This document shows, one piece after another, positions 19,794 through 28,918 of a stretch of 64,000 bases of DNA. The notes beneath the pieces are model-generated. The model did no database searches. It was given only the letters and a program-made list of their open reading frames with translations, and was not told the origin of the DNA. The stretch is taken from positions 3,839,501 to 3,903,500 of the forward strand of contig NZ_CP019650.1 of the NCBI RefSeq assembly GCF_001999945.1, read 5' to 3'. Made by a program: the position numbers and the translations under genes. Numbering within the stretch: the first letter of the stretch is position 1; the number at the start of each line of letters is the position of its first letter. Origin of the DNA: Microbulbifer agarilyticus. GTDB lineage: Bacteria > Pseudomonadota > Gammaproteobacteria > Pseudomonadales > Cellvibrionaceae.

Positions 19794-20483
19794 TTAAACT
19801 AGAAAGCCGCGCAGCATACGCACCAGCACGTCGCGGCTGGACTGCCCCTTGATACCGACGCTGGTGACTTGCGAGAACTCCAGGCTCTGGATCATCCACA
19901 GGAACATCTGTGCATCCAAATCGGGAGAGCGGGTTGCCAGCGGCGCAATAAATTCGCGGGCGTGGCCAGTGAGCTCGTCGTTGTAAGACTGGATCTCTTT
20001 GGCCAATGCAGGGGACGGGTGCTGCTCGTACAGGTATTGGCACTCAATCTGTAACTGGCGCAAACGGGTAGTAGGGCCGGTATCGATGAGCTGGGCAAAA
20101 ATATCCGCGAGTCCCTCAATATAAGCATCGCGATCCGCCAGCTCGTTCTGGTCGTCCACACATCTCGCCAGCAATTCAGAATAGGACACCACGATACCCA
20201 TATTCACGGGTTCCATGGACTTTCTGTACTCCCGGAAAGCCTCGACCAGGATATTGTCGATGGTTCCGAAGTAATAGGTGGTCATCGCCAGCTGCACACC
20301 CGCTTCACTGGCAATCGACCGGTGAGACAGGGCTGCCAGCCCCTTGCGCGCGATGAGATCCAGAGTGGCATTGAGAATTTTCGCCATGGCGACTTCACGC
20401 TTCTCTGCCTTCTTGTTCACAGAGGAGGGCTTAGCGCTGGGGGCTGTGGGCGTGTTCTCGCCAGCTCCGCTGCTGGAAACCAT
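19794..20483 (-). CDS. TetR-family transcriptional regulator
   Basis: DNA-binding regulator of 229 residues. After a Ser/Pro/Lys-rich 25-residue leader, the helix-turn-helix spans about 33-78, with GLAALSHRSIASEAGVQLAMTTYYF as the turn and recognition helix in two parts, matching the TetR_N pattern. The remaining 150 residues are a helical ligand-binding domain with no recognisable ligand signature. The ATG at 20483 follows TTGAGG. The target is unknown; the nearest genes are a phosphopantetheinyl transferase and the pseudouridine synthase. A direct repeat lies upstream. Confidence 0.85.
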   Translation of the reverse strand: MVSSSGAGENTPTAPSAKPSSVNKKAEKREVAMAKILNATLDLIARKGLAALSHRSIASEAGVQLAMTTYYFGTIDNILVEAFREYRKSMEPVNMGIVVSYSELLARCVDDQNELADRDAYIEGLADIFAQLIDTGPTTRLRQLQIECQYLYEQHPSPALAKEIQSYNDELTGHAREFIAPLATRSPDLDAQMFLWMIQSLEFSQVTSVGIKGQSSRDVLVRMLRGFLV

Positions 20484-20540
20484 GTCGAAACCTCAAGAGA
20501 GTAAAATCAGGGCACTAAATGCACGGAATACGAACCCTAT

Positions 20541-20561
20541 ACAATGGTCAATTATTGGTCA
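20541..20561 (-). promoter_or_regulatory. Direct repeat upstream of the TetR gene
   Basis: ATGGTCAAT and TTGGTCAAT occur in tandem about 60-80 nt upstream of the regulator start. The spacing of about ten nucleotides puts both on one DNA face. It is a possible operator, on position alone. Confidence 0.35.
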
Positions 20562-20708
20562 ATCGTACAAGGTTTATGCTAGCTTGGCGCCGTATACAGC
20601 GCAATGCTGTGAATTGCGCCAAACCTCGCAGAAATAACCGCCCTTTAGTAATTTCTACGCATTATCTGCGTCTGCAGATTCATTTTGCTGCGCTTTGCGA
20701 AAAGCGCA

Positions 20709-21485
20709 TTATTGCGGGTTAGCGACACGCCCCAGCGTCAGGGTTTCTATCCCGACTGACAAGACACGGAAGGAAACCAAATAATCTCTCTGCAATTGGT
20801 ACCTTCGTGCAAAATCGTCGCGCAATTGCAGCACCAGATTGCGTTTATCCATATCGACGGATACCAGCCTCGCGCAGTCGAATCCAAAGTAACACTGCAC
20901 AGTCGGGTACAGCGCCTTGAACAGGCTCTCCTTGGCCGAAAAGATCAGGGTCGCCGCCTGCGCGGAGGGCAGGTGCACGTCGGCGAGTCGCGTCAGCTCG
21001 TCCGCATCCAGAATGGAACACGCTACCTCTTCGTACACGTTCTGGGTCATCCAGTTTTCACGGTCGATGCCCAGGTAGTGCAGGCGCGTCTTACTTGCCA
21101 GCACACAGGCGGCCTCGCTACCGCAGTGAGTGATACTGCCCACCACCCCTTTCGGCCACACCGGATCGCGCCGTTCGCCGATGCCTATGTGCGGCGCTTC
21201 CCGATTCGGCGAGTGGAGTTCGCCAAGTATGCTGTGGGCGAGATAACGACCCGCAAGGAATTCTGCCTGACGCTGCGGCACCGCCCGCGCAATCTGAGCG
21301 GGCAACAGGATGCCGGCTTCTGCAAAGAGTGAGGGCTGGTATCGATCGACATCGAAACCACAACCGGCTTGATAGAAGCCCGCGGAGTCGTGATGCTCAC
21401 AGGTTGGATCCAGAATAAACCCACTGCGCACCAGCGCGCTGGCAGACGACTTCGCTGGTGCTTGCTGTTCTGATGTAAGGCTCAT
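20709..21485 (-). CDS. 4'-phosphopantetheinyl transferase, EntD/Sfp type
   Basis: Transfers the phosphopantetheine arm of coenzyme A to carrier proteins of fatty acid, polyketide or peptide synthases. Family motifs are present: GVVGSITHC, LGIDRE with the Mg-binding Asp and Glu, and FSAKESLFKALYP near residues 175-187 of this start. It resembles the EntD subgroup of secondary metabolism more than AcpS. The start is ambiguous between ATG 21485 and GTG 21515, neither with a strong ribosome site. No synthase genes lie in the window, so its partner is elsewhere. Confidence 0.88.
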   Translation of the reverse strand: MSLTSEQQAPAKSSASALVRSGFILDPTCEHHDSAGFYQAGCGFDVDRYQPSLFAEAGILLPAQIARAVPQRQAEFLAGRYLAHSILGELHSPNREAPHIGIGERRDPVWPKGVVGSITHCGSEAACVLASKTRLHYLGIDRENWMTQNVYEEVACSILDADELTRLADVHLPSAQAATLIFSAKESLFKALYPTVQCYFGFDCARLVSVDMDKRNLVLQLRDDFARRYQLQRDYLVSFRVLSVGIETLTLGRVANPQ

Positions 21486-21532
21486 CCGTTCATTCTGCGG
21501 CAGATCCGGCCGCACGTAAAAGGTGCTACCGA

Positions 21533-22747
21533 TTATTCTGTAGCATCAGCGGGTTCTGCCACAACCGCGGGCAGCAGCGACTGCAACAGGGCATACAGCA
21601 TCTCGACGCGTGCCTGATTGGGAAAGTATTTATTCGCCAGCATCACAAAACCAAACCGCTGCTGGGGAATAAACGCAACATAGGTGGAAAAGCCCCCGGT
21701 GGACCCCGTCTTGTTAATCAGCACATTTTGCTGTGGCGCCATGGGCGGCTGGATTGCATCTACCGGCCGGTCGCCGTTGATGTTCTTCCAGTTGTTGCCC
21801 GCGAGCAGCCGGGTTCGTTCCAGCGGCAGGGCATACTGCTCCCAAACCATATCCTGCACGTAATACTTGGTGCTGAAATAACCGCTGCGCGTTTTTTCCA
21901 GTGCCCGTTGCAGGTCTTCATCGACCTTCACCAGTTGCATCTGCGCGGCAATATAGCGGGTCAAATCTGCGGCACTGGCGCGCACGCCATAGGCCTCTTC
22001 ACCGAGCAGGCCCATATTTACCCGCACCGGCTCGTGTCGCCGATTGTGCCCCTCGGCGTAATCCAGCATTTTTTCAGCAGGGACCTGCACGTAGGTCTCA
22101 GACAAACCCAGGCCACGAAAAATATGCTGATCCATTGCCTCGGCAAACGGCTGGTTCAGGCTGCGTGCGGCAACCAGGCCCAGCAGGCCGCTACCCGGAT
22201 TGGAATACGTCCGTTTGCTGCCGGGGCTGTACTGCGGTTGCCAGTCGCGAAAATAACTGAGCAACTGTTCCTCGTCCTGCACCTCCGATGGAACCTGTAG
22301 CGGGAAGTGCCCAGCGGTGTGGGTGGCGAGATTGAGTACCGATACGCGATCCATGGCACTGCCGCGCAGCGGCGGCAGGTAAGTGCTCACAGGCTTGGCA
22401 AAATCCAGTGCCCCTTTGACTTCTGCGTATGCTGCCAGTGTGGCGGTAAAGGTCTTGCTGACCGACCCCACCTCGAACAGTGTGTGCTCGGTTATTGGCG
22501 CGCCATCCTCCAGCGCGGTTTCTCCCAAGTTGAAAAAGTGCGCTTCGCCATCGATGGTGAGGGCCAGCGCCATACCTGGCACCTGATATTTCTCCACCAC
22601 GGGCTGAATCGCTTCGACCACTGCGGCTTCCAGCTGATCCGCGCTAATTTTCACGCCAGACTCTGCGTTCGCCATACCTCCCAGGATAACGCCGGCACCG
22701 GCAACCAGACTCTTCAGCGAGCGTGAAGTAAACAGAGAGAGCGACAT
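21533..22747 (-). CDS. Class C beta-lactamase
   Basis: Serine beta-lactamase of the AmpC class, exported to the periplasm. Numbered from ATG 22747 (AAGGA 7 nt upstream), the 404 residues start with a signal peptide ending near MANAES. The three active-site motifs are present in order: S-V-S-K at 95-98, Y-S-N at 181-183 and K-T-G at 346-348, with GGFSTYVAFIP following as in AmpC enzymes. A longer frame to 22870 would put 41 residues before the signal peptide and is unlikely. No ampR-type regulator adjoins it, so inducibility is not supported. Resistance activity is not shown by sequence alone. Confidence 0.88.
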   Translation of the reverse strand: MSLSLFTSRSLKSLVAGAGVILGGMANAESGVKISADQLEAAVVEAIQPVVEKYQVPGMALALTIDGEAHFFNLGETALEDGAPITEHTLFEVGSVSKTFTATLAAYAEVKGALDFAKPVSTYLPPLRGSAMDRVSVLNLATHTAGHFPLQVPSEVQDEEQLLSYFRDWQPQYSPGSKRTYSNPGSGLLGLVAARSLNQPFAEAMDQHIFRGLGLSETYVQVPAEKMLDYAEGHNRRHEPVRVNMGLLGEEAYGVRASAADLTRYIAAQMQLVKVDEDLQRALEKTRSGYFSTKYYVQDMVWEQYALPLERTRLLAGNNWKNINGDRPVDAIQPPMAPQQNVLINKTGSTGGFSTYVAFIPQQRFGFVMLANKYFPNQARVEMLYALLQSLLPAVVAEPADATE

Positions 22748-23025
22748 CTTGTCTTCCTTATTGTGCAGACTACCTGGCGACGGAAACTCGTGGGCGTGTT
22801 TTTTGTCTGACCATATACCCGGGATAAAGTGCAGTTTAGCCGGAATAACTTCCCGCCTTAGTGCCTGCACCTTAAATGTGCATACAAACTAGCGCTCGAA
22901 ACATGCCACCACTGTCGGATACACTTTACCCACTGTGCACTCAGCCTCAGAACCTCCGCAATGCAACGGGCTCTGGCGCTTGGTTTTGAGTCATTAATGA
23001 CCGCGAGATAAGCCGTACCGGACCC

Positions 23026-23622
23026 ATGCGATCTTTCGTCTTAAAAAGCTTTCTCTTTCTGCTGGTACTCGGTGTACTGGCGGCAGGGGCATTCGTGGCT
23101 TTTCCGGGACTGAAGTACGAGCTGTACCGCAAACTTCCCCCCAAGATCCGCTGGAATATTTCCTACGCCCTGACAGACAAGTTTGTGGTGGGGATGGTGT
23201 ATTTCGTCGAGCGCAATAATCAACTGCTGCTGGTGCGCCACACCTATCAGGACAAGTGGTCCCTGCCCGGTGGCTGGGTGGAGCGCAATGAATCGTTTGA
23301 AGAATCGGCGCGCCGCGAACTGCGCGAAGAGCTGGATATCAAGATCGACGATTTCGAGGTGCTCGAAGTCGACAAGGTACCGCGCTCGGGGATTATCAAT
23401 ATCGCCATTCGCGGGCGCTTGAAAGACAAGCAGGTGGCGATCCGCGACGGTGAAATCTATGGCTACCGCTTCTTTGACCTACACCGCCTGCCGGAAGATG
23501 TGATTTACACCCACAAGCCCTATATCAAGCGCTACCTGGATGCGCGGAGGCCACCGCGGCAATTGCCGGTGGAAGAGCCGGCACCGCCCTCGCCACCGGA
23601 ACGGCAGTTACCGTCACCCTGA
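23026..23622 (+). CDS. Nudix hydrolase with N-terminal membrane helix
   Basis: Hydrolase of nucleoside diphosphates linked to another moiety, 198 residues. The Nudix box GGWVERNESFEESARRE then LREELDI near 84-107 keeps the G-x5-E-x7-R-E-U-x-E-E-x-G-like pattern. Unusually, the first 25 residues (SFLFLLVLGVLAAGAFVAF) form a hydrophobic helix, suggesting membrane attachment, possibly with the domain in the cytosol. The C-terminal 20 residues are Pro-rich. It is convergent with hutG, 23 nt apart. The substrate cannot be inferred. Confidence 0.85.
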   Translation: MRSFVLKSFLFLLVLGVLAAGAFVAFPGLKYELYRKLPPKIRWNISYALTDKFVVGMVYFVERNNQLLLVRHTYQDKWSLPGGWVERNESFEESARRELREELDIKIDDFEVLEVDKVPRSGIINIAIRGRLKDKQVAIRDGEIYGYRFFDLHRLPEDVIYTHKPYIKRYLDARRPPRQLPVEEPAPPSPPERQLPSP

Positions 23623-23645
23623 TGCTACCGCGGGCGGTATCCGCA

Positions 23646-24599
23646 TCAGCCCTTTATGCCATTGGCAATCTGAAACACTACCCGTGCGGCGGTGCGCGCT
23701 GCGTGATCTTCAATGTCGAAGTAAGGGTTAAACTCGGCGATGTCCGCCAGACAGACCTTCTTCGATTCCAGCACCGTATCCAGCAGCGGCTCGAACAACT
23801 CGAAGGCCACACCGCGACCGGCGGGAGCACTCACCGCAGGCATGACCGCCGCGGGCAGGAAGTCCAGGTCGATGGTCAGGTACACGAAATCCACGCGGTC
23901 GATAAAGTCGGCGATCTGCCGCTGTACCAGCTCGATACGCCAGGGCACGATCTCCCGATCAGAAATGACCTGCGCACCCAGCTCTTCTGCACGCTGATAC
24001 AGCGCCGGGGTATTTGCGGTTGCCGCAGCGCCGACGCAGAGGTAATTGAATGGGCGGCCATTCAGGTCGCACTGTTCCGCGATCTGATAAAACGGGGTAC
24101 CGGATGAACCCTGCGGGGCCGGCAGTCGGATATCCAGATGGGCGTCGAAATTGATAATACCCAGGGTTTTGTCCCGGTGCTGCTCACGCATCCAGCGCGC
24201 GATACCCTGGTAACTGCCGTAGGCGATCTCGTGGCCACCACCAAGCACCATGGGAAAGTGCCCGGCACTCATAAGTTCGGTAATCCGCGCGCCAAGCATC
24301 GCCTGCCCGGATTCCAGATCGTCCTTTTCCACGCGCACATTGCCCGCATCGTACAACGGCGGACTGAAGGTCTTGGGCAAGTTGGCCAGCGCCAGACGCA
24401 GGATGCGCGGGCCCTTGGCGGCACCGATACGCCCCTTGTTGCGGCGCACACCTTCGTCACTGGCAAAGCCAAGAATCGAGAATCCCGGCGGACTGTCCAG
24501 ATGCAGCGGCACTATGTCCTGGTGCCAGCGCTTACCCGCCTGGCCGTCTTCACCATCAACGCGGCCACTCCACAGGCGCATATCAGCCAGCTGTAACAT
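23646..24599 (-). CDS. hutG: Formimidoylglutamase
   Basis: Manganese ureohydrolase-fold enzyme of 317 residues that converts N-formimidoylglutamate to glutamate and formamide, the last step of one histidine branch. Metal ligands are visible as GGGHEIAYGSY near 120-130, NFDAHLDIR near 149-157 and LTIDLDFLP near 241-249. Its first codons overlap the 3' end of hutI by 17 nt, indicating translational coupling. Arginase or agmatinase is excluded mainly by this context. Confidence 0.93.
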   Translation of the reverse strand: MLQLADMRLWSGRVDGEDGQAGKRWHQDIVPLHLDSPPGFSILGFASDEGVRRNKGRIGAAKGPRILRLALANLPKTFSPPLYDAGNVRVEKDDLESGQAMLGARITELMSAGHFPMVLGGGHEIAYGSYQGIARWMREQHRDKTLGIINFDAHLDIRLPAPQGSSGTPFYQIAEQCDLNGRPFNYLCVGAAATANTPALYQRAEELGAQVISDREIVPWRIELVQRQIADFIDRVDFVYLTIDLDFLPAAVMPAVSAPAGRGVAFELFEPLLDTVLESKKVCLADIAEFNPYFDIEDHAARTAARVVFQIANGIKG

Positions 24600-25812
24600 G
24601 TTGTCCCCCTAAAAACATTTCCGCGGGTTTCAGCGCACCCACCTCATAGGCAAGCTGGTCCGGCGTTTCCATCGGCCACAGCGCCATATCTGCGCGCAGC
24701 CCCGGGCGTAACACGCCCCGCGAGCAACAAATCCCCAGTGCGCGCGCCGCGGAACGCGTCACGCCGGCGAGCGCTTCTGCCGGGGTCAGCCCGAACAGGT
24801 TACAGCCCATATTCATCATCAAACGCAGCGAGGCGATCGGACAGCTACCCGGATTTAAATCGGTGGAAATCGCCATGGGCACGCCGGCCGCACGCAACTT
24901 GTCCACCGGTGGTACGCGGGTTTCCTTCAGTGTGTAAAAGGCCCCGGGCAGCAATACCGCAGCGGTACCACTCTCCGCCATCGCCGCGACATCCTCGTCG
25001 GTAATGTATTCAATATGCTCCACCGACAACGCGCCGGCACAGGCTGCCATCTTGGTGGCGCCGGTGGAGGCGAGCTGTTCCGCGTGCACTTTGACCGGCA
25101 AATCGAGCTTGCGTGCCGCGCTGATTACGCGCTGGCACTGCTCCACTGAGAAGGCGATGTTTTCACAAAACATGTCCACCGCATCGGCCAACTGTTCCCG
25201 GACGACCGCAGGCAAAATTTCGTTGCACACCAGGTCGATGTATTCGTCGGCGCGACCATCGTACTCCGGTGGCAGGGCATGGGCGGCGAGGCAAGTGGTG
25301 AGGATGTTCACCGGGTAGTGCTGGGCGAGGCGGCGCGCCACGCGCAGCTGCTTCAATTCATTGTCGAGGTCGAGGCCATAGCCGGATTTGATTTCCAGGG
25401 TGGTGACCCCTTCGCTCATCAGGGCTTTCAGACGCGGCTCAGCGGCGTGGTAAAGCTCTTCGGCACTGGCGGCGCGAGTAGCGCGCACGGTAGACAGGAT
25501 GCCGCCGCCGGCGCGGGCGACATCTTCGTAACTTTCACCACCCAAACGCCGGGCGAATTCGCTGGCACGGTGGCCACCGTATACCAGATGGGTGTGGCAG
25601 TCGATCAGTCCCGGGGTCAGCCACTGCCCCTCACCATCAATCACCAGGTCCGCCGCAGTTTCCGGCAGTTCCCGGCGCGGGCCGATCCAGACAATTTTGT
25701 TGCCCGTGACCGCCACCGCGGCGTCTTCCACCGCACCATAGGCGCCGGGCAGAGACGGATCCATCGTGGCCGCGTGGACATTAGTAATCAGAAGATCACA
25801 GCGTTCAGTCAT
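24583..25812 (-). CDS. hutI: Imidazolonepropionase
   Basis: Amidohydrolase-fold zinc enzyme of 409 residues that hydrolyses imidazolonepropionate to N-formimidoylglutamate. The metal motif GLIDCHTHLVYGGHRASEF near 68-86, the conserved HAEQLAS near 243-249 and STDLNPGSCP near 318-327 identify the HutI subfamily. It is first in the leftward hutI-hutG pair and overlaps hutG. It is read away from hutC across a gap holding a HutC-type operator and a palindromic repeat. Confidence 0.96.
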   Translation of the reverse strand: MTERCDLLITNVHAATMDPSLPGAYGAVEDAAVAVTGNKIVWIGPRRELPETAADLVIDGEGQWLTPGLIDCHTHLVYGGHRASEFARRLGGESYEDVARAGGGILSTVRATRAASAEELYHAAEPRLKALMSEGVTTLEIKSGYGLDLDNELKQLRVARRLAQHYPVNILTTCLAAHALPPEYDGRADEYIDLVCNEILPAVVREQLADAVDMFCENIAFSVEQCQRVISAARKLDLPVKVHAEQLASTGATKMAACAGALSVEHIEYITDEDVAAMAESGTAAVLLPGAFYTLKETRVPPVDKLRAAGVPMAISTDLNPGSCPIASLRLMMNMGCNLFGLTPAEALAGVTRSAARALGICCSRGVLRPGLRADMALWPMETPDQLAYEVGALKPAEMFLGGQHVTAG

Positions 25813-25906
25813 AGTCGCTCACTGAATTGGCGTTATTTGTAACCATAGCCCTGTTGGGGGGATTTGGCGCGGATTCTCACTTGGAGCACTGGCCTCGCAT
25901 TGTGGC

Positions 25907-26017
25907 GGGCAGTCACTGGGGTGGGGCTTTCGGGACCGCTGTAAACCCATCCCTGGGCGCTGCGGCACAAACATCCTGTTTGTGACGCTCCCGAAAACCC
26001 CACCCCAGCGCCAGCCC
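25907..26017 (+). repeat. 29-nt-arm palindromic repeat, copy 2
   Basis: Arms 25907-25935 and 25989-26017 pair with 4 mismatches in 29, mostly in the outer third. The 53-nt core contains CCCATCCCTGGG and a hairpin CACAAAC/GTTTGTG at 25966-25984; both sides differ from copy 1 (CGCAAAC/GTTTGCG) in a compensating way. This is the only copy in a divergent gap (hutI/hutC). Confidence 0.9.
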
Positions 26018-26135
26018 TTCAGAATAAGCACCTGCACTCCGCTCAGTTTTTCAGATTCGAGCAGCTGAGAGCCCTGCCCTCTAGGCCAACTATTGACAGC
26101 CAGCCTCACCGAATCCATAGTTGGCCCCAACCGAG

Positions 26136-26160
26136 CTTGTATATACAAGAATGTACAAGA
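26136..26160 (+). promoter_or_regulatory. HutC-type operator
   Basis: CTTGTATATACAAG at 26136-26149 is a perfect 14-bp palindrome, immediately followed by a half-site (ATGTACAAGA). It matches the CTTGTATxTACAAG-type sites known for HutC in pseudomonads and enterobacteria. It lies 50 nt before the hutC start in the divergent hut gap. Confidence 0.85.
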
Positions 26161-26200
26161 TGGTAGCCACTTTAACCGAGCAGGCAAAGACCACACAAGT

Positions 26201-26938
26201 ATGAGCAGTCAGATTTCTATCACGACCACCGGAGCCAGCAGCCAACCGCGCTATGCCGCAATCAAGGCACACATCCGCGCGCAGATCGAATCCGGTGAGT
26301 GGCCGGCTCACTTTCGTGTGCCCTCGGAGAACCAGCTCGCCCAAGACTTCAACGTCAGCCGCATGACCGCCCGTCGCGCCCTGTCAGAGCTCACCGACGA
26401 AGGCGTGCTCATCCGCTCCCAAGGCCTCGGTACCTTCGTGGCAGAACCGGTACCGGCCGGTTCTCTGTTGGAAGTCCGCAATATCGCCGACGAAGTTGCC
26501 GCACGTGGTCACAGCTACGGTAATCGCATTCTGAAATTAGAACAGACCACCGCCAGCACGGAAGTGGCCGTTGCCCTGGGGCTCGCCGAAGGCGCGGCGG
26601 TGTATCACTCGATCATCGTGCACTTGGATAACGGCCTGCCAATTCAGTTCGAAGAACGCTATACCAACCCCACACTGGTGCCGGAATACCTGCAACAGGA
26701 CTTCAGTGCGGCCACACCAAATGAATACCTGACCCGCGTGGCCCCTTTGACCGAAGCCGATACCACGGTAGAAGCCATTGGCGCTGACGTCACTGTGGCA
26801 GAGGCTTTGGAAATCACTAGCGGAAACGCCTGCCTGCAGATCTGGCGGCGCACCATGAGCCGTGCGGGCACTGTGAGTTTTGCACGGCTGGTACACCCGG
26901 GAAATCGATACCGACTCGGGGCACAGCTGAGGTTTTAG
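26201..26938 (+). CDS. hutC: Histidine utilisation repressor, GntR family
   Basis: Repressor of hut genes that is released by urocanate. The 245 residues have an N-terminal winged helix (RVPSENQLAQDFNVSRMTAR near 36-55, then RALSELTDEGVLIR) and a C-terminal UTRA ligand domain with EERYTNPTLVPEYL near 155-168. The start at 26201 is chosen because the upstream in-frame ATG at 26093 would translate through the operator palindrome. It is followed by hutU and hutH on the same strand, with a palindromic repeat in the gap. Confidence 0.93.
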   Translation: MSSQISITTTGASSQPRYAAIKAHIRAQIESGEWPAHFRVPSENQLAQDFNVSRMTARRALSELTDEGVLIRSQGLGTFVAEPVPAGSLLEVRNIADEVAARGHSYGNRILKLEQTTASTEVAVALGLAEGAAVYHSIIVHLDNGLPIQFEERYTNPTLVPEYLQQDFSAATPNEYLTRVAPLTEADTTVEAIGADVTVAEALEITSGNACLQIWRRTMSRAGTVSFARLVHPGNRYRLGAQLRF

Positions 26939-26975
26939 AGGGCCTGCCACTACGCAGTACAGAAGCCGAATTGAA

Positions 26976-27101
26976 GGCAGGCTGCCGGGTAAGAGTTTTC
27001 AGGATCGTCGTCGCCATGGATGGCGGCGCCGAAGCGTACATGGATGTACTCGCTGGGGGGCGCCTAGCCCGGTCCTGAAAACTCTTACCCGGTGGCCTGC
27101 C
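26976..27101 (-). repeat. 29-nt-arm palindromic repeat, copy 3 (long core)
   Basis: Arms 26976-27004 and 27073-27101 pair with 2 mismatches in 29. The core is 68 nt, with hairpins CGCCAT/ATGGCG and GTACAT/ATGTAC plus an extra GGGCGCCTAGCCCGG segment shared in reverse with copy 9. The left flank CTACGCAGTACAGAAGCC is shared with copy 5. It sits between hutC and hutU. Confidence 0.9.
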
Positions 27102-27192
27102 GCCACAAGACACACAAATGAACCCCGGGGCCAAAAGCCCCAAGAAACTCCAATTCAAACTATCCAGAGAATTTGGAACAGACGAGGCAACC

Positions 27193-28884
27193 ATGACCGA
27201 CAAACGTCACGACCCTAGCCGCAAGATTGCCGCACCCACCGGCACCAAACTAAATGCAAAAAGCTGGCTCACCGAAGCCCCGCTGCGCATGCTTATGAAC
27301 AACCTGCACCCCGACGTTGCCGAACGCCCAGAAGACCTCGTGGTATACGGCGGTATCGGCCGCGCCGCGCGCGACTGGGAGTGCTACGACAAAATCGTCG
27401 AAGTGCTGCAACGCCTCGAAGATGACGAAACCCTGTTGGTGCAATCCGGCAAACCCGTCGGCGTATTCAAAACCCACGCCGACGCGCCTCGTGTACTGAT
27501 CGCCAACTCCAACCTTGTACCCCACTGGGCCAACTGGGAACACTTCAACGAGCTGGATAAAAAAGGCCTCGCCATGTACGGCCAGATGACCGCTGGCTCG
27601 TGGATTTACATTGGTTCCCAAGGCATTGTTCAGGGCACCTACGAAACTTTCGCCGCGGTAGCGCGCAAACATTTCGACGGCGGAGCTACAAGCGGAAGCG
27701 GGGCAAGAGGCAAATGGGTTCTCACCGGTGGCCTCGGCGGCATGGGCGGTGCCCAGCCACTCGCCGCCACCATGGCCGGCTTCTGCATGATCGCCGTCGA
27801 GTGCGACGAAACCCGCATCGACTTCCGCCTGCGCACCGGTTATGTGGATAAAAAAGCCACCAGCCTCGACGAAGCCCTGGCGATGATCAACGACGCCATG
27901 GAAAAAGGCGAAGCCATTTCCGTGGGCCTGCTCGGCAACGCCGCCGACGTCTTCCCGGAAATTGTCGAGCGCGGCATCCTCCCCGATTGCGTTACCGACC
28001 AGACCTCTGCCCACGACCCGCTGAACGGCTACCTGCCGAAAGGCTGGAGCATGGAACACGCCGCCGAGATGCGTCAGAAAGACGAAGCGGCCGTGGTAAA
28101 GGCTGCGAAAAAATCCATGGGCATTCAGGTCGAAGCCATGCTCGCTCTACAGGAACGCGGTGCGGCCACACTCGACTACGGCAACAACATCCGCCAGATG
28201 GCCTTCGAAGTAGGTGTGGAAAACGCCTTCGACTTCCCGGGCTTTGTACCCGCCTATATCCGCCCACTGTTCTGTGAAGGCATCGGCCCGTTCCGCTGGG
28301 CAGCCCTGTCCGGCAACCCGGAAGATATTTACAAAACCGACGCCAAGGTAAAGGAACTAATCCCGGACAATCCGCAACTGCACAACTGGCTGGATATGGC
28401 GCGCGAGCGCATTCAGTTCCAGGGACTGCCGGCACGTATCTGCTGGGTAGGCCTGAAAGACCGTGCGCGCTTGGCGCTCGCCTTTAACGAAATGGTGGCC
28501 AACGGCGAACTGGAAGCCCCGGTAGTAATCGGTCGCGATCACCTGGACAGCGGCTCCGTTGCCAGCCCCAACCGCGAAACCGAATCCATGATGGACGGCA
28601 GCGACGCCGTCTCCGACTGGCCCCTGCTGAACGCACTGCTGAATACCGCCAGCGGCGCCACCTGGGTCAGCCTGCACCACGGTGGTGGTGTGGGCATGGG
28701 CTTCTCCCAGCACTCCGGTGTGGTGATTGTGTGTGACGGAACCGAAGCCGCGCGCAAACGCATCGAACGTGTGCTGTGGAATGACCCGGCCACCGGTGTT
28801 ATGCGCCACGCCGACGCGGGCTATGACATCGCCAAGAACTGCGCACGGGAGCAGGGCCTCGACCTGCCGATGCTCAAAGACTAA
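27193..28884 (+). CDS. hutU: Urocanate hydratase
   Basis: Uses tightly bound NAD to convert urocanate to imidazolonepropionate, the second step of histidine breakdown. The 563 residues match the usual length of about 555-560. Conserved stretches include [12 protein letters not shown] near 51-62, [14 protein letters not shown] near 177-190, and [17 protein letters not shown] near 493-509. The ATG at 27193 follows GAGGCAA; an in-frame start at 27118 adds residues not seen in the family. hutH follows after 34 nt, so the two are co-transcribed. Confidence 0.96.
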   Translation: MTDKRHDPSRKIAAPTGTKLNAKSWLTEAPLRMLMNNLHPDVAERPEDLVVYGGIGRAARDWECYDKIVEVLQRLEDDETLLVQSGKPVGVFKTHADAPRVLIANSNLVPHWANWEHFNELDKKGLAMYGQMTAGSWIYIGSQGIVQGTYETFAAVARKHFDGGATSGSGARGKWVLTGGLGGMGGAQPLAATMAGFCMIAVECDETRIDFRLRTGYVDKKATSLDEALAMINDAMEKGEAISVGLLGNAADVFPEIVERGILPDCVTDQTSAHDPLNGYLPKGWSMEHAAEMRQKDEAAVVKAAKKSMGIQVEAMLALQERGAATLDYGNNIRQMAFEVGVENAFDFPGFVPAYIRPLFCEGIGPFRWAALSGNPEDIYKTDAKVKELIPDNPQLHNWLDMARERIQFQGLPARICWVGLKDRARLALAFNEMVANGELEAPVVIGRDHLDSGSVASPNRETESMMDGSDAVSDWPLLNALLNTASGATWVSLHHGGGVGMGFSQHSGVVIVCDGTEAARKRIERVLWNDPATGVMRHADAGYDIAKNCAREQGLDLPMLKD

Positions 28885-28918
28885 AAAATTTTGCGAAGAG
28901 ATTTGCGGTAGAAAGATT

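Noticed and set aside
26093..26200. Upstream start for hutC
   Set aside because: The 36 extra residues would be translated from the HutC operator itself and do not look like the family N-terminus.
28727..28918. Upstream start for hutH within hutU
   Set aside because: The extension overlaps the last 158 nt of hutU and has no counterpart in HutH proteins.
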